From the NCBI GenBank assembly GCA_002633005.1, contig NMRA01000799.1, positions 7,228 through 71,227 of the forward strand: a stretch of DNA of 64,000 bases, given 5' to 3'. Source of the DNA: Phoronis australis (Eukaryota; Phoronida; Phoronidae). Below, piece after piece: positions 44,479 through 56,190 of the stretch (positions are counted from its first letter, which is position 1; each line of letters begins with the position of its first letter). Under the pieces are notes generated by a model, which searched no databases, was not told the DNA's origin, and was given only the letters and a program-made list of their open reading frames with translations. Made by a program: the position numbers and the translations under genes.

Positions 44479-45025
44479 CATTTGGCTGCCAACTGGTGAA
44501 TTGTTTGGTCTTTCCAAGTTAGAAAATAAAGTTCACGAAGAGACCCATTTTAATTGTCCTAAATAAAATTTCCGAAGGCGTGTCGAATGAAGCCAATGTC
44601 TGCTTACGAAAAGAAAAATGTTTTCCTTAAAAGAAACCCCTGACATCAATTATTTTTGTACTCCTCAATGGCCATATCAACTGGATATTTTGTGCAAAAA
44701 TAAAAGCTGAACATTTGTAGCTGTATGACTATTTTTTTAAACTAGACTATTTTTTCGTCTAAATTACTTTTCTTTTTCTATCAACGTAATTCTTAAGACC
44801 ATAATTTTTCACTCCGTGTATCTGGCATATTTCATTCAGGTCTACTTAGTTCTTTAATTTTACGGTGTATTTGCTGAGGAACCAATCAGCGGCATTATTC
44901 CACGTCAGAATGTATTTGTCATTAGAGGCCTCCCTTAATGGAAGATAACTTCTTCACACGATCATGCATTCGTGTACATGTACATCATAAAAGGCTTCAC
45001 TTTTTGACGATTCCTGTTTTTGCAG

Positions 45026-45192
45026 AACGATGTACATTGGTCGGTATGGCAGTATCGTCAAGACAACCATGGATGGAAAAATGGTGACTAGAGTGGTATA
45101 CAATGTCCAAGCACCAATTGCAATCGCCCTGTACATTGATATCAAGTTTCAGGGAAATTACGGACACTACGACCCTGGCTCTCCGTCAGACT
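45026..45192 (+). CDS. LRP-like receptor, propeller P4 exon 4 (blades 4-5)
   Basis: A 167-nt exon, phase 2 to phase 1, acceptor TTTTTGCAG and donor GACT|GTAAGC. It encodes TMYIGRYGSIVKTTMDGKMV and ends with APIAIALYIDIKFQGNYGHY. Compared with the P5 copy at 53330 it differs at roughly 9% of bases, whereas the next exon differs at about 1%. At several of these sites the P5 copy agrees with the P0 copy (652) instead. Confidence 0.87.
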
Positions 45193-46243
45193 GTAAGCGA
45201 AGGCTGGTGCAACACATAGTGTATTGTGGGTGACTTTGAGCTCATGTGGGTTGTGTTTAACGGAAACATACATCCAACTAATGTTCATTTTTGAAAAAAA
45301 ACGTTTGTCCAAGGCATTGTAATCTTTCAAAAATACGCAAGCGACCTCTATATGCTTGGCATATTGACCGGTAATGTTGCATGTCTGTTGCAGTCACCGG
45401 TTCATTACCAATATTAATTTGCATTAAAAAGGTTCATCATCGCAGTAAAAAATTTCTCTTCGATAAATTAAGCTTGAACTGATAAATCGATGTTCAATTG
45501 TCCAGTGGGCTTTGAGGTTTTTTAGTGGTTTTGCCTTTCAAAAACTAGGTCAGTTTTAAAAGTTAACGTTTTTCTACCTTTCAAAAGGGGAGAGTTGATT
45601 TCAAGCACAAGAAACGTTGTCGCAATTTTGAAAAATTGTCATATCTTCTCTTAGATATAGACACTATTGAAATAGATACTTATGGAAGAGAATATAGATA
45701 ATAATTCAGATGTGCGTTGAATCTTTCTTGAATTTCAGCTTTATACATCGTTGTAGACTACTCATGTTTAATGTATGGTTGGACAAAGTGATAAAATTAT
45801 TTTTACCTTTTCCATTGTACTTACTAATGGACTTACCCTAAGTATCTAACACCCGAAATTGACCAAACTGCCTCTAAAGGATAACATCCTACATGGAAAT
45901 TTGGTTGGGGATTGTGGGCTAGTAGTTAAACCATTCCGTCAGTTTCATTTCCTGGTTTGATCACCTCAGTATCCAAAAAGTCCATTAGTCTCAACACATT
46001 ATACTTGGAGATCTGCAAAAATAGCATTGATTATATATTAATTGAAAAGCAATTAGCTTGTTTTCCGTAGATTTACTACTCTGTACAACTCCTACACAGT
46101 GGTACCATGTTGACCTATTTGCGTAGTATGTAAATCTGTACTCTGGCTATTGTCGACCTACTATTCTGTGAGCCTGTCCAGTGAAACTTAAATATATCTG
46201 CTCCTGTGTAAACCTGTACAGTGTTACGTTTCAATGTTTTCAG
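45193..46243 (+). other. intron of copy 2
   Basis: Collinear with 819-1835 and 53497-54518. No gene. Confidence 0.55.
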
Positions 46244-46501
46244 ACTCAATTTACTACATTGACCGTAGTCAGGTACAGAAGATGAGATTAGTGGGAGATA
46301 ATCGACAAAAAATTGTTGTCAGAGAATTCAACCTCACTGAACCACCCAGTGGACTAACTGTTGTCGGCAGCAACATCTACGTAACAGTACCGACTAGGAG
46401 TGGCCTGCTGGTCATTGATAAGTGGCTACACAAAACAAGTGTGATTTTGGCAAATGTCTTGTCTGGTCTCTCTCATGTGTCTTACTCGTCTCTACCAGAT
46501 G
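46244..46501 (+). CDS. LRP-like receptor, propeller P4 exon 5 (blades 5-6)
   Basis: A 258-nt exon, phase 1 to phase 1, acceptor GTTTTCAG and donor GATG|GTGAGC. It encodes YSIYYIDRSQVQKMRLVGDN (YYID as YWTD), EFNLTEPPSGLTVV with a sequon, and NIYVTVPTRSGLLVIDKWLH, the final blade. It differs from the P5 copy (54519) at only about three bases. Confidence 0.88.
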
Positions 46502-48083
46502 GTGAGCTGCTACTTCGTTATTTGAGCTGTTATTGTATGTAGTGCAATGTTATTGTACAGGTATGTAGTGCAATGACAAGGCACTGTTATTGTATGTATT
46601 GCACTGATCCGGCACTGTTGTTTTATGTAGTACACTGACCGGAAAGTGTTTTCTATAACATTTTGTGCTCTGATATAGATACATGTAAGAGTGTATATTG
46701 CTGCCATCGACTTCTGGTGTCCAGGCATCGACCAGTCATCCTCATAGTAGGTTGGCAGATGTGTTCTATAGAGCTGACAACAGATGAGAATAACCATCAG
46801 ATAGACGTGATTAACGCAGCTCCCCCTAGTTGCAATTTTATTATTTTATGTTTGCATCTCTGTCTTCAGAGGCCAATGAATAATGAAATTCAGCAAATAG
46901 GTTTCTGTTAAGGCCATGTAGAACCCTAGAAAAATAACAAAACCTGGTAAACTTGCGAGATAGCTGATCAGGTTGATAATAAAACTTTCCGGGGCTCTTC
47001 TTCTGTAGGCCCTGCTCGACCCTAACTTTAGGAATTGTTTATCATAAGGGGCTATCAAACAAAAGTTTTTGGAAGTTGTATGAAACAAAAGACAGATTGT
47101 AACAACGTTTTTAGATACATTGATGTCAACTGAAACTTGAAAGCCAAGGTCAGCACATCATCAACTTGACAGCAGTTTTCAGAATGTTTACCTGTAGAAA
47201 ATAAATACTTTTACTGACTTAAAGTCTGTTGTTTGTATCAATTTGGATAAAAACACAGACATATGGACAATATCATACATATCGTTGAGAAAACGAGATG
47301 TTTTAATTTCCATTTCCAGACAGATTGAAAATTTTGCATGAGCTAAAGGCCATTTTTATTATTTACCGCCTACTTTTGGCTTCTGCCTTTTCATTTGTAT
47401 AACTACTAACAAGATCAGGGCCCGGTTGCATAAAAGTTATACGCCGTATAGCAACAATGACGTCGCATTATCACGCGCCACGTTGTTATTGTTGAACAAT
47501 GCACTTGACGTCACGCAACAATTAAACTTATCCAGCGGATAACTTTTGAAGCTTTATGCAACTCAACCCAGGTCCCTATTATTGTGGCTCCCCCTAGTGA
47601 CAATTTTGTATTAATACATCTGCAATTCTCATTAAACCCTTCAAGGATGAATTTGACAATTGGAGCGGGTTTTTCGGTTCCAGTGTTTTTTTTTGCTGAT
47701 TGTAACGTGTGCCTGTCGACGGCGAGTAAAACTATGTCTTGTAGAGAACGTTAACTTCCACATCTTTCTGTGTATTCTGATTGCGTTATAATGCAAAGTT
47801 TTGTATTTTCTTCCTGAGGTATGAGAAAATTGGTACTTAAGCAATTTAACTTGAATCTCATGAAATGATGTGAAATCTGTGATTGCTCCTTAACTGATGT
47901 TGCTGTCATGCCGGATGGCGTTCAGGAAATAGGTAATCATTCTCCACAGTCACGTTATTTAATAATAAGATTACATAACAGCAAAGCGTTTTCCTCCACT
48001 GACGTTTTATAAGTTATATTTTGTACTTAACATTGCGTTTTCCACTGAAGTGCGTTCCTGTTGTTCCTCTTGTTTTCCAACAG
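46502..48083 (+). other. intron of copy 2
   Basis: From about 46560 to 47415 it is nearly identical to 54840-55684. It contains short direct repeats of a TATTGTATGTAGTGCAATG type just after the donor and the MITE at 47420. Confidence 0.6.
47420..47568. mobile_element. 149-bp MITE, absent from the paralogous intron
   Basis: The ends GCCCGGTTGCATAAAAGTTA and (inverted) GGTTGAGTTGCATAAAGC share the core GTTGCATAAA. It is bracketed by CAGG direct repeats (47416-47419 and 47569-47572). The copy-3 intron at about 55683-55690 reads GATCAGGTCCC, an uninterrupted empty site. It has no coding capacity. The 4-bp duplication could also be read as CA plus element ends. Confidence 0.85.
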
Positions 48084-48224
48084 GCTTCAGCAACTGCAGT
48101 ATGCATAATGGCGGATGTAGTCACTTCTGCTTCCCGACCTTCGATCCACAGGTCACCTCAGGTCGAGTGTGTGGTTGTCCTGACAACATGAGATTGGAAG
48201 CGGGGACTAACACCTGTAAAGAAA
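48084..48224 (+). CDS. LRP-like receptor, EGF-like module after P4
   Basis: A 141-nt exon, phase 1 to phase 1, acceptor TTTCCAACAG and donor GAAA|GTAAGT. It encodes GFSNCSMHNGGCSHFCFPTF, then RVCGCPDNMRLEAGTNTC, the complete six-cysteine LRP-type EGF. In the reading frame the next recognisable exon is another EGF (50547), so this copy has an EGF-EGF pair where copy 1 has EGF-CCP-CCP. Confidence 0.9.
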
Positions 48225-48599
48225 GTAAGTGACGCAAAACTACCAATTTAGTTTAGCCTACAGAACTGTTTATGCTCCATGTTAGGCACAGGTCAAAGTT
48301 CAAGAATAGAATGAGTGGAATTAGTTGATATTGGGTCATTTCTGCTACTAATGGGCGTTACAAGCATATAAGACTGATGTGGAACATTGTCTAGTTCATG
48401 TAACAACTGGTAAGAGTCGCAATTAACCCAGTTTCCACTTCTGGTAAGCAAGACGGGCAGAGTCGACAATCTACTTCCAGTAGGGAGCATTTTGAAATTT
48501 TGGAACAGTTGTCTTAATGATTGCTTATTCTGTCACACAACTGTAGCAGTATGGCAGTTTCACGGTCACAAGATATAACAAACGTGCTGACAAACCAAA

Positions 48600-49035
48600 G
48601 ATGTTGAGAAGTCTCAGTGCATGATGCGGCAACAATTATTTTCGCCATAGAGTCGATGGATGAGCCGACTAGGATAAGCTCTGGTCTACTCCAATCCAAC
48701 TGGCTCATCCCGCGAGCACTGTCCACTCCGTGTTTTTTGGACCTAAGCCCCGGGCATGCCGGCGTTGTTGTAAATGAGCAAGCAGCCCAAGTTGCCAACC
48801 AAGCTGTGATACCAGTGCCACTGAAGATTTGTGCACACGTGACGACAAGCTCCTTGGACACAGAACACCAGAGCGAATATAGCGAGGCCCTTCACCTTCT
48901 ACGACTATATGTTCAATTTGGCCAGTCAGCTTCCAGCCACCGTAACAGTCCTCTGAGAAGGCTACAGCTCCCTACGAGAAACATCACCCCCAATACCCTC
49001 CAGTTGATCATCAGCGGGTGTACCTATGGATAGAA
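48600..49035 (+). pseudogene. retroelement RNase H fragment (copy 2)
   Basis: One open frame contains ATIIFAIESMDEPTRISS and then SPGHAGVVVNEQAAQVANQA, which fits the C-terminal RNase H motif P-G-H-x-G-x-x-x-N-E-x-A-D-x-L-A of non-LTR and related retroelements (here QAAQVA replaces x-AD-x-LA). Residues before and after are degenerate. The paralogous fragment at 56708-57072 shows it was present before the P4/P5 duplication. Copy 1 (4324-4700) lacks it. Confidence 0.55.
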
Positions 49036-49189
49036 GATTTGTGCGCAACGTCTTTTGTGAGCGCACTCGTAGAAGGTACAGGGTAATTCAGTCCTTGAAT
49101 TCTCCACTAGCTGGTACCTGCGGGCTGTCTAATTCACTGACGATGGAAAAATGTGAGCACCACGATCGGAATTAGAGTATACCGATGGG

Positions 49190-50546
49190 AAGGCGTTCAG
49201 AAATCGTTTGCTGCAAAAGGCTTAATTGCTAAATTTTCTTAGTCCTTATTTATTGATACTAACGTAGCAACTTGAAAGATAAAAGCAGGAATCAACTAAA
49301 AACTCGTGGTCCCTATTTCACAAATTGGACATTACCATGGCCCTTGGTGGATGGTGTTTTCCCACAGTTGCTGTGTGTATTTCGCTTAAAGCGTAAGCTA
49401 CGCTTGCCTGTTTGGCAGACTTTGAAATGAGTCTCAAATTTTCTTCCGAACTTTTGAGTGTTCTAAAAGCCTACAGAGCAATAATTTGTATCAGAAAAGT
49501 TGATGGAAAGTCGTTTTAGTATCTGCTGATAAGCCAAAACCGGGCTTGGTATCCTTTTAAACACCTGGTGTTTGTTGGTCTTCTGTCTGTCAACAATAAT
49601 TATTTGAGAGAAAACTCGATGGTTCTCTACAGTTCTCGTAAAAATTAATCACTCAAAATGACCCAAAATTTCCATCCATATTCAGCCAAAGACATGTATT
49701 GGGAAAGGAAACATGAGGAGTACACTAGTTTTGAATTTTGTTTTCAAGTTCAGCATCAAGTATTGCATTTTAGGTAACTTGAATTGACTGATTTTGCATA
49801 TCAACATAGAAAATCTCAGCAATTTTGTCAAACTGCCTTTGTGCGGGTACGCGCGCGCATATATCTGAATGTAGGTGGGTGAGTGTGTGTGTTTGCGTGT
49901 GCGGGTGAGTGTGTGTGTGGGTAGATGTAGAAGTGTTTTTTCTCCAGAGAATATTGAAACAAACTTGACAACAGTCAGATAACCAACTTAGTGAACTGGT
50001 CTCATACATGTGCCCATCAAAAAATAGTCGTCGAAAATCGAAATTTAGACCAAATATTTCGTTAGTTTGGTATTTTTCTTTGGTTTTGCATCTTAAGTTT
50101 GACAACAACTGTTTAGAAACCAGAGGCATTGCAACGACGTAGATCTATTTATTTTGATAATTGATTACTGTTATACACAATACAGTATTGATACTAGTCT
50201 CGTTCGCTCAAAGCACAGATATTGGATTTTACGAGCATATGTTGGTCGGTGACTTAGCATCTCGCAAATTGCCAATTTTGAATTACTATGACTGAAGTTG
50301 TTTGTTACACCCAGGAGCTCCATTCTGAAGAATTTAAAACACACATGTTGCCGTCGGGAAAATTAAATGGAAACACACGACAGTCTCCATCATTTGAAAC
50401 GAATATCCCTTGATTATAGTCACATTCAATATATACCCCTTCCGTTGAAGATCTGTGTTGTATTTTTGCGATATCCCTGAGTCGCATTACCGCACAGCAG
50501 CTTTTTCACGCTAGTTCAGATTTCAACTCTCCTGACTTGTTTCCAG
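49190..50546 (+). other. intron between EGF exons; junction of copies 2 and 3
   Basis: No exon was seen. A GT-rich microsatellite lies at about 49845-49930, and the sequence after it (ATTGAAACAAACTTGACAAC and on) matches 37378 onward, so the left edge of copy 3 is near here. Confidence 0.5.
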
Positions 50547-50681
50547 GTGACCCATGTGATAACTCTTACTCAGAGGGCGGTTGTGAGCAGCTGTGTTTTG
50601 TAAAGCCCAACAATGAATCCTTTGTGTGCAATTGTACGTTTGGCTTGAAACTGGCCAATGACAATCGCACGTGTGTCCCTG
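50547..50681 (+). CDS. LRP-like receptor, EGF-like module before P5
   Basis: A 135-nt exon, phase 1 to phase 1, acceptor GTTTCCAG and donor CCCTG|GTGAGT. It encodes DPCDNSYSEGGCEQLCFVKP, then FVCNCTFGLKLANDNRTC, with all six cysteines. Sequons NES, NCT and NRT are present. In frame it follows the EGF at 48084 directly. Confidence 0.9.
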
Positions 50682-50748
50682 GTGAGTGCTTCATTGCTAC
50701 AGCTTGCGTGAATTTTCAGCTTTGTCTATATTAGATTCTGCAGTACTG

Positions 50749-51026
50749 TTTTTTTTTTTTTTTTAATACGTTTATTTACCCAGAAAGCATATCATTATTG
50801 AACAGTAGATACGGCTGGGGTTGGGTAGCCTCAACTACGTATGTTTACAACTTACTAGAGTATAATACATCATCTTAATTAAACAAATAAGTATCTGGAA
50901 ATTACTCCTAATGATTGGGCGAATAATTAGCCGAGAATAATATGAAAGGGGGGGAAACGGGAAGGGGAAGGACTTTCATACACTCATTCACACTCACATT
51001 CACACGATTTAATTAACTTAACTTAT
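50749..51026 (-). mobile_element. poly(A)-tailed retroposon, minus strand
   Basis: A T16 run at the left end, preceded by GTACTG (50743-50748), and a second GTACTG (51027-51032) at the right end give a target-site duplication around a ~278-bp insert. In copy 2 the site at about 37995-38002 has a single GTACTG. The insert is therefore a SINE or 5'-truncated LINE inserted on the minus strand after duplication. No open frame or pol III box was recognised. Confidence 0.82.
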
Positions 51027-51460
51027 GTACTGTTGACAAGTTCCAAAATGCCATCTGAGTGTTCTCGCAAACTTCAATTAAGTAGTTTCCAGATTTAAAT
51101 TTGGGAACTGTTCAAATCTGTCGTCAAAGGTTAAAAACTTGCTCTAGCCCTTACCAAGGAATTACTTGGCATAGTGAGTCAAAATAGGATGCGGAGGATC
51201 CACGTGCTTCCAGTTGGTTTCATAGTTGTGGTGATTTTTCTTTACTCCAGGTGATGTCATTCTACAAATTAGAGAATATAAAATGTTGTTAAACAACTGC
51301 CTACAAGGTGTTTTCGTATGCATGAACACTTTACAGGAGAAAGCTAAAGAGGCAGCTTAATCTTTTGTACAAGTTCCGTTTTTGTCAACTTTAAGCAGTT
51401 CAAGCATCTAATTATATGATGTATATTAATGAACTGATCTACTTGTAAATTGCTTTCCAG

Positions 51461-51561
51461 CTTATCCTATGCTGAAATATGAGTTCATTCAAGTGTCCAG
51501 TGAAACGCGAGGGGTGTTCCAGATAAACATCGGGGATGGAAACAAAGTCTCTGCATTTAAG
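51461..51561 (+). CDS. LRP-like receptor, propeller P5 exon 1 (blade 1)
   Basis: A 101-nt exon, phase 1 to phase 0, acceptor TGCTTTCCAG. It encodes YEFIQVSSETRGVFQINIGD, almost the same as P4 exon 1 (38461). Donor AAG|GTAGCC. Confidence 0.82.
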
Positions 51562-52131
51562 GTAGCCATTGCGATCCTGCTGTAGATATTAATCAAAATA
51601 TTCGTCTTTGTTGTCAGCAAACTTAAGTTGTGAGCAATTGTGTGTTGCCTGGCCCAACAAACAAAGAACAGAGACTGTGAATTTGACGCTAGAGCATTCA
51701 TCGTGTGTGACCTACCCTAGCTATGTTGATTGAGGCACTGATGGAGTGAACATTTTGTCAATTTTTAGTGACTAATGTAGTGATCCATGCAAGGTGTAAG
51801 TTATTTCTTGCTCAAATTGAAATCTCAGTGAGTGTTACGATTAAACTTCCCACACTTAAACACAACGGAGGGTTTGGCGCAACAGCCGAACCTTTGTGGC
51901 TAGAAAAACATGACAAAGTACATGTAGCAGTTTTTTATCGAAACTTCTCAAATTTCAACATCTAGTTAATTGCGTGAACTTGTGTATTATGTCTAACTGT
52001 GATCAAATTAGAAGTATGTAACATTTCAAATTAGTGTAAGGTTTATTGATAAATCGCTGCTAATTGTTATCAATCAAAAACCTGAGAACTGATTCAGGAA
52101 ATGAACACTTGCATACAACCGGTTTCTTTAG

Positions 52132-52267
52132 ACTAACCCCACTGCCATGATGACAAAAACTGTGTACGACGGAAAATACAATCAAATCTACTGGATCGAT
52201 GGCTTGAACGTGAAGCAGTCCGCCTCAACCGATTCCATGAAAGTAATCACACTGAGATCAGATGCAG
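52132..52267 (+). CDS. LRP-like receptor, propeller P5 exon 2 (blade 2)
   Basis: A 136-nt exon, phase 0 to phase 1. It encodes TVYDGKYNQIYWIDGLNVKQ, with the YWID tetrad. It differs from P4 exon 2 by a handful of bases, including K to N before QIYWID and R to Q after NVK. Confidence 0.87.
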
Positions 52268-52515
52268 GTATATGTTTATTTGATCAAGGTGTGTCTTCAT
52301 TTTTTTAAGTGGCCATATTGTTTGAAGTGGTGTGTTGTGCTGGGAGTAGTAGACTTGATAGTCTGATCCAGACAGTGTAGTACAGGGAATTGAAATTTTC
52401 CTGTTGAAGGATTTCATATTTTTGGTTTTGATTTCCTCTCATTTGATTTCCTGTTTCCTTTTTTGTCTTTTTACCGTTTTTGTCATTATTCGTGCAAAGT
52501 TGCTCTACCTTTCAG

Positions 52516-52687
52516 GGGCCATGTACAGCGACCTTGCTTTTGAATCCAACATCAGGATCCTTTACGTAGTCGACGCCAAGCAGGAACAGGTGTTAGCTTA
52601 TAGTGTTGACACTAAGCAATGGAAGACCGTCTTGGCCAAACCCAATATTGACAAACCACTGTCAATTGCACTGCATTCCGCTTCAGG
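52516..52687 (+). CDS. LRP-like receptor, propeller P5 exon 3 (blade 3)
   Basis: A 172-nt exon, phase 1 to phase 2, acceptor ACCTTTCAG. It encodes FESNIRILYVVDAKQEQVLA and ends IDKPLSIALHSASG. The protein differs from P4 exon 3 by only one residue (S to A after VVD). Confidence 0.9.
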
Positions 52688-53329
52688 GTAGAGTATTGAA
52701 AATTTGTTTGATATCCTCAATACTACTTAGCACATTCTGGTAACTCTATCTGAAGGCAGGACATAGAATGGGTTTCTCTCTCTCATTTGGCTGGCAACTT
52801 GTGAACTGTTTGGTCTTTCCAAGTTGGAAAATAAACTTCACGAAGAGACCTATGTTAATTGCCCTCAATAAAATTGCCGAAGCCTTGTCGAATAAAGCCA
52901 ATGTCTGCTTACGAAAAGAAAAATTTCTTCCTTAAAAGCAACCCATGAAATCAAGAATTTTTGTATTCCTCGATGGCCATATCAACTGGATATTTTGTCC
53001 AAAAATATTAGCTGAACATCTGTAGCCGTACGGCTATATTTTTCAATCAAATTACTTTTCCTTTTGGATCAAAGAAATTCTTAAAGCCATATTTTTTCAC
53101 ACATAACTCGAAAACTCCGGGTATCTGGCATATTTTTATTAAGGTCTTTTTAGTTATTTTAATTACGGTTTAATTGCTGAGGAACCATTCAGCGGCATTA
53201 TTCCACGTCAGAATGTATTGGTCATTAGAGGCCTCCCCTTAGCGAAAGATAATTTCTTCACACGATGATGCATTCGTTTACATGTACATCATTAGAGTCT
53301 TAACTGTTTGACGATTCCTGTTTTTTCAG

Positions 53330-53496
53330 AACGATGTACATTGGCCGGTATGGCAGTATCGTCAAGACAACTATGGATGGAAAAATGATGTCCAGAGTTG
53401 TATACGATGTCCAAGCCCCAATTGCAATCGCGCTGTACATTGATATCAAATTTCATGGAAATTACGGACACCACGACCCTGGCTCTGCGTTAGACT
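53330..53496 (+). CDS. LRP-like receptor, propeller P5 exon 4 (blades 4-5)
   Basis: A 167-nt exon, phase 2 to phase 1, acceptor GTTTTTTCAG and donor GACT|GTAAGC. It encodes TMYIGRYGSIVKTTMDGKMM, then SRVVYDVQAPIAIALYIDIK. At several silent and replacement sites it matches the P0 exon (652) instead of P4 (45026), for example SRVVYDV against TRVVYNV. Confidence 0.87.
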
Positions 53497-54518
53497 GTAA
53501 GCGAAGGCTGATGCAACACATGGTGTATTGTGGGTGACTTTGAGCTCATGTGGGTTGTGTTTAACGGAAACATACATCCAACTAATGTTCATTTTTGAAA
53601 AAAACGTTTGTCCAAGGCATTGTAATCTTTCAAAAATACACAAGCGCCCTCTATATGCTCGGGATATTGACCTGTAATGCTGCATATCTGTTGCAGTCAC
53701 CGGTTCATTACTAATATTAATTTGCATTAAAAAGGTTCTTCATCGCAGTAAAAAATTTCTCTTCGAAAAATTTAGCTTGACCTGATAAATCGATGTTGAA
53801 TTGTCCGTTAGGCTTTGAGGTTGTTTAGTGGTTTTACCTTTCAAAAACTAGGTCAGGTTTAAAAGTTAACGTTTTTCTACCTTTCTAAGGGGGGAGTTGA
53901 TTTCAAGCACAAGAAACGTTGTCGCAATTTTGAAAAATTGTCACATCTTCCCTTAGATATAGACACTATTGAAATAGATACTCATGGAAGAGAATATAGT
54001 TAATAATTTAGAAGTGCGTTGAATCTTTCTTGAATTTCAACTTTATACATCGTTGTAGACTACTCATGTTTAATGTATGGTTTTCACCTTTTCCATCGTA
54101 CTTACTAATGGACTTACCCTAAGTATCTAACAGTCGAAATTGACCAAACTGCCTCTAAAGGAAAACATCCTACTTTGAAGATTGGTTGGGTATTCTTTGC
54201 TAGTAGTTATACCATTCCATCAGTTTCATTTCCTGGTTTGATCACCTCAGTATCCAAAAAGTCCATTAGTCTCAACACATTATACGTGGAGATCTGAAAA
54301 ATAACATTGATTATATACACTGTAGTAATTGAAAAGCAATAAGCTTGTTTACTACTCTGTACAACTCCTACACAGTGGTACCATGTTGACCTATTGCGTA
54401 GTATGTAAATCTGTACTCTGGCTATTGTCGACCTACTATTCTATGACCCTGTCCAGTGAAACTTAAATATATCTACTCCTGTGTAAACCTGTACAGTGTT
54501 ACGTTTCAATGTTTCCAG

Positions 54519-54776
54519 ACTCAATTTACTACATTGACCGTAGTCAGGTACAGAAGATGAGATTAGTGGGAGATAATCGACAAAAAACTGTTGTCAGAGA
54601 ATTCAACCTCACTGAACCACCCAGTGGACTAACTGTTGTCGGCGGCAACATCTACGTAACAGTACCGACTAGGAGTGGCCTCCTGGTCATTGATAAGTGG
54701 CTACACAAAACAAGTGTGATTTTGGCAAATGTCTTGTCTGGTCTCTCTCATGTGTCTTACTCGTCTCTACCAGATG
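54519..54776 (+). CDS. LRP-like receptor, propeller P5 exon 5 (blades 5-6)
   Basis: A 258-nt exon, phase 1 to phase 1, acceptor TTTCCAG and donor GATG|GTGAGC. It encodes YSIYYIDRSQVQKMRLVGDN and NIYVTVPTRSGLLVIDKWLH. It is about 99% identical to the P4 exon, whereas the neighbouring upstream exon is only about 91% identical, which points to a recent conversion tract. Confidence 0.88.
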
Positions 54777-56190
54777 GTGAGCTGCTACTTCGTTATTTGA
54801 GCTGTTATTGTATGTAGTGCACTGTTATTGTACAGGTATGTAGTGCAATGACAAGGCACTGTTATTGTATGTATTGCACTGATCCGGCACTGTTGTTTTA
54901 TGTAGTACACTGACCGGAAAGTGTTTTCTATAACATTTTGTGCTCTGATATAGATAAGAGTGCATATTGCTGCCATCGACTTCTGGTGTCCAGGCATCGA
55001 CCAGTCATCGTCATAGTAGGTTGGCAGATGTGTTCTATAGAGCTGACAACAGATGAGAATAACCATCAGATAGACGTGATTAACGCATCTCCCCCTAGTT
55101 GCAATTTTATTATTTTATGTTTGCATCTCTGTCTTCAGAGGCCAATGAATAATGAAATTCAGCAAATAGGTTTCTGTTAAGGCCATGTAGAACCCTAGAA
55201 AAATAACAAAACCTGGTAAACTTGCGAGATAGCTGATCAGGTTGATAATAAAACTTTCCGGGGCTCTTCTTCTGTAGGCCCTGCTCGACCCTAACTTTAG
55301 GAATTGTTTATCATAAGGGGCTATCAAACAAAAGTTTTTGGAAGTTGTATGAAACAAAAGACAGATTGTAACAACGTTTTTAGATACATTGATGTCAACT
55401 GAAACTTGAAAGCCAAGGTCAGCACATCATCAACTTGACAGCAGTTTTCAGAATGTTTACCTGTAGAAAATAAATACTTTTACTGACTTAAAGTCTGTTG
55501 TTTGTATCAATTTGGATAAAAACACAGACATATGGACAATATCATACATATCGTTGAGAAAACGAGATGTTTTAATTTCCATTTCCAGACAGATTGAAAA
55601 TTTTGCATGAGCTAAAGGCCATTTTTATTATTTACCGCCTACTTTTGGCTTCTGCCTTTTCATTTGTATAACTACTAACAAGATCAGGTCCCTATTATTG
55701 TGGCTCCCCCTAGTGACAATTTTGTATTAATACGTCTGCAATTCTATCTCATTAAGCCCTTCAAGGATGAATTTGACAATTGGAGCGGGTTTTTCGGTTC
55801 CAGTGTTTTTGCTGATTGCAACGTGTGCCTGTCGACGGCGAGTAAATCTATGTCTTGTAGAGAACGATAACTTCCACATCTTTCTGTGTATTCTTATTGG
55901 TTTATAATTTAGAGTTTTGTACTTTCTTCCTGAGGTATGAGAAGATAGGTACTTAAGCAATTTAACTTGAATTTCATGAAATGATGTGAAATCTGTGATT
56001 GCTCCTTAACTGATGTTGCTGTCATGCCGGATGGCGTTCAGGAAATAGGTAATCATTCTCCACAGTCACGTTATTTAATAATAAAATTACATAACAGCAA
56101 AGCGTTTTCTTCCACTGACGTGCAATAAGTTATGTTTTGTACTTAACATTGTGTTTCCCACTGAAGTGCGTTCCCCTTGTTTTCCAACAG
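54777..56190 (+). other. intron of copy 3
   Basis: Nearly identical to the copy-2 intron up to about 55750. It lacks the MITE. No gene. Confidence 0.6.

Larger units (their letters stand above)
37323..49190 (+). repeat. segmental duplication, copy 2 (P4 unit)
   Basis: Exons and introns from the TG repeat at 37323 to about 49190 align collinearly with 49840-57080. The last part (about 44800-48240) also aligns with 430-4340. Interruptions specific to this copy are the gypsy element (39775-44478) and a 149-bp MITE (47420-47568). Confidence 0.85.
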
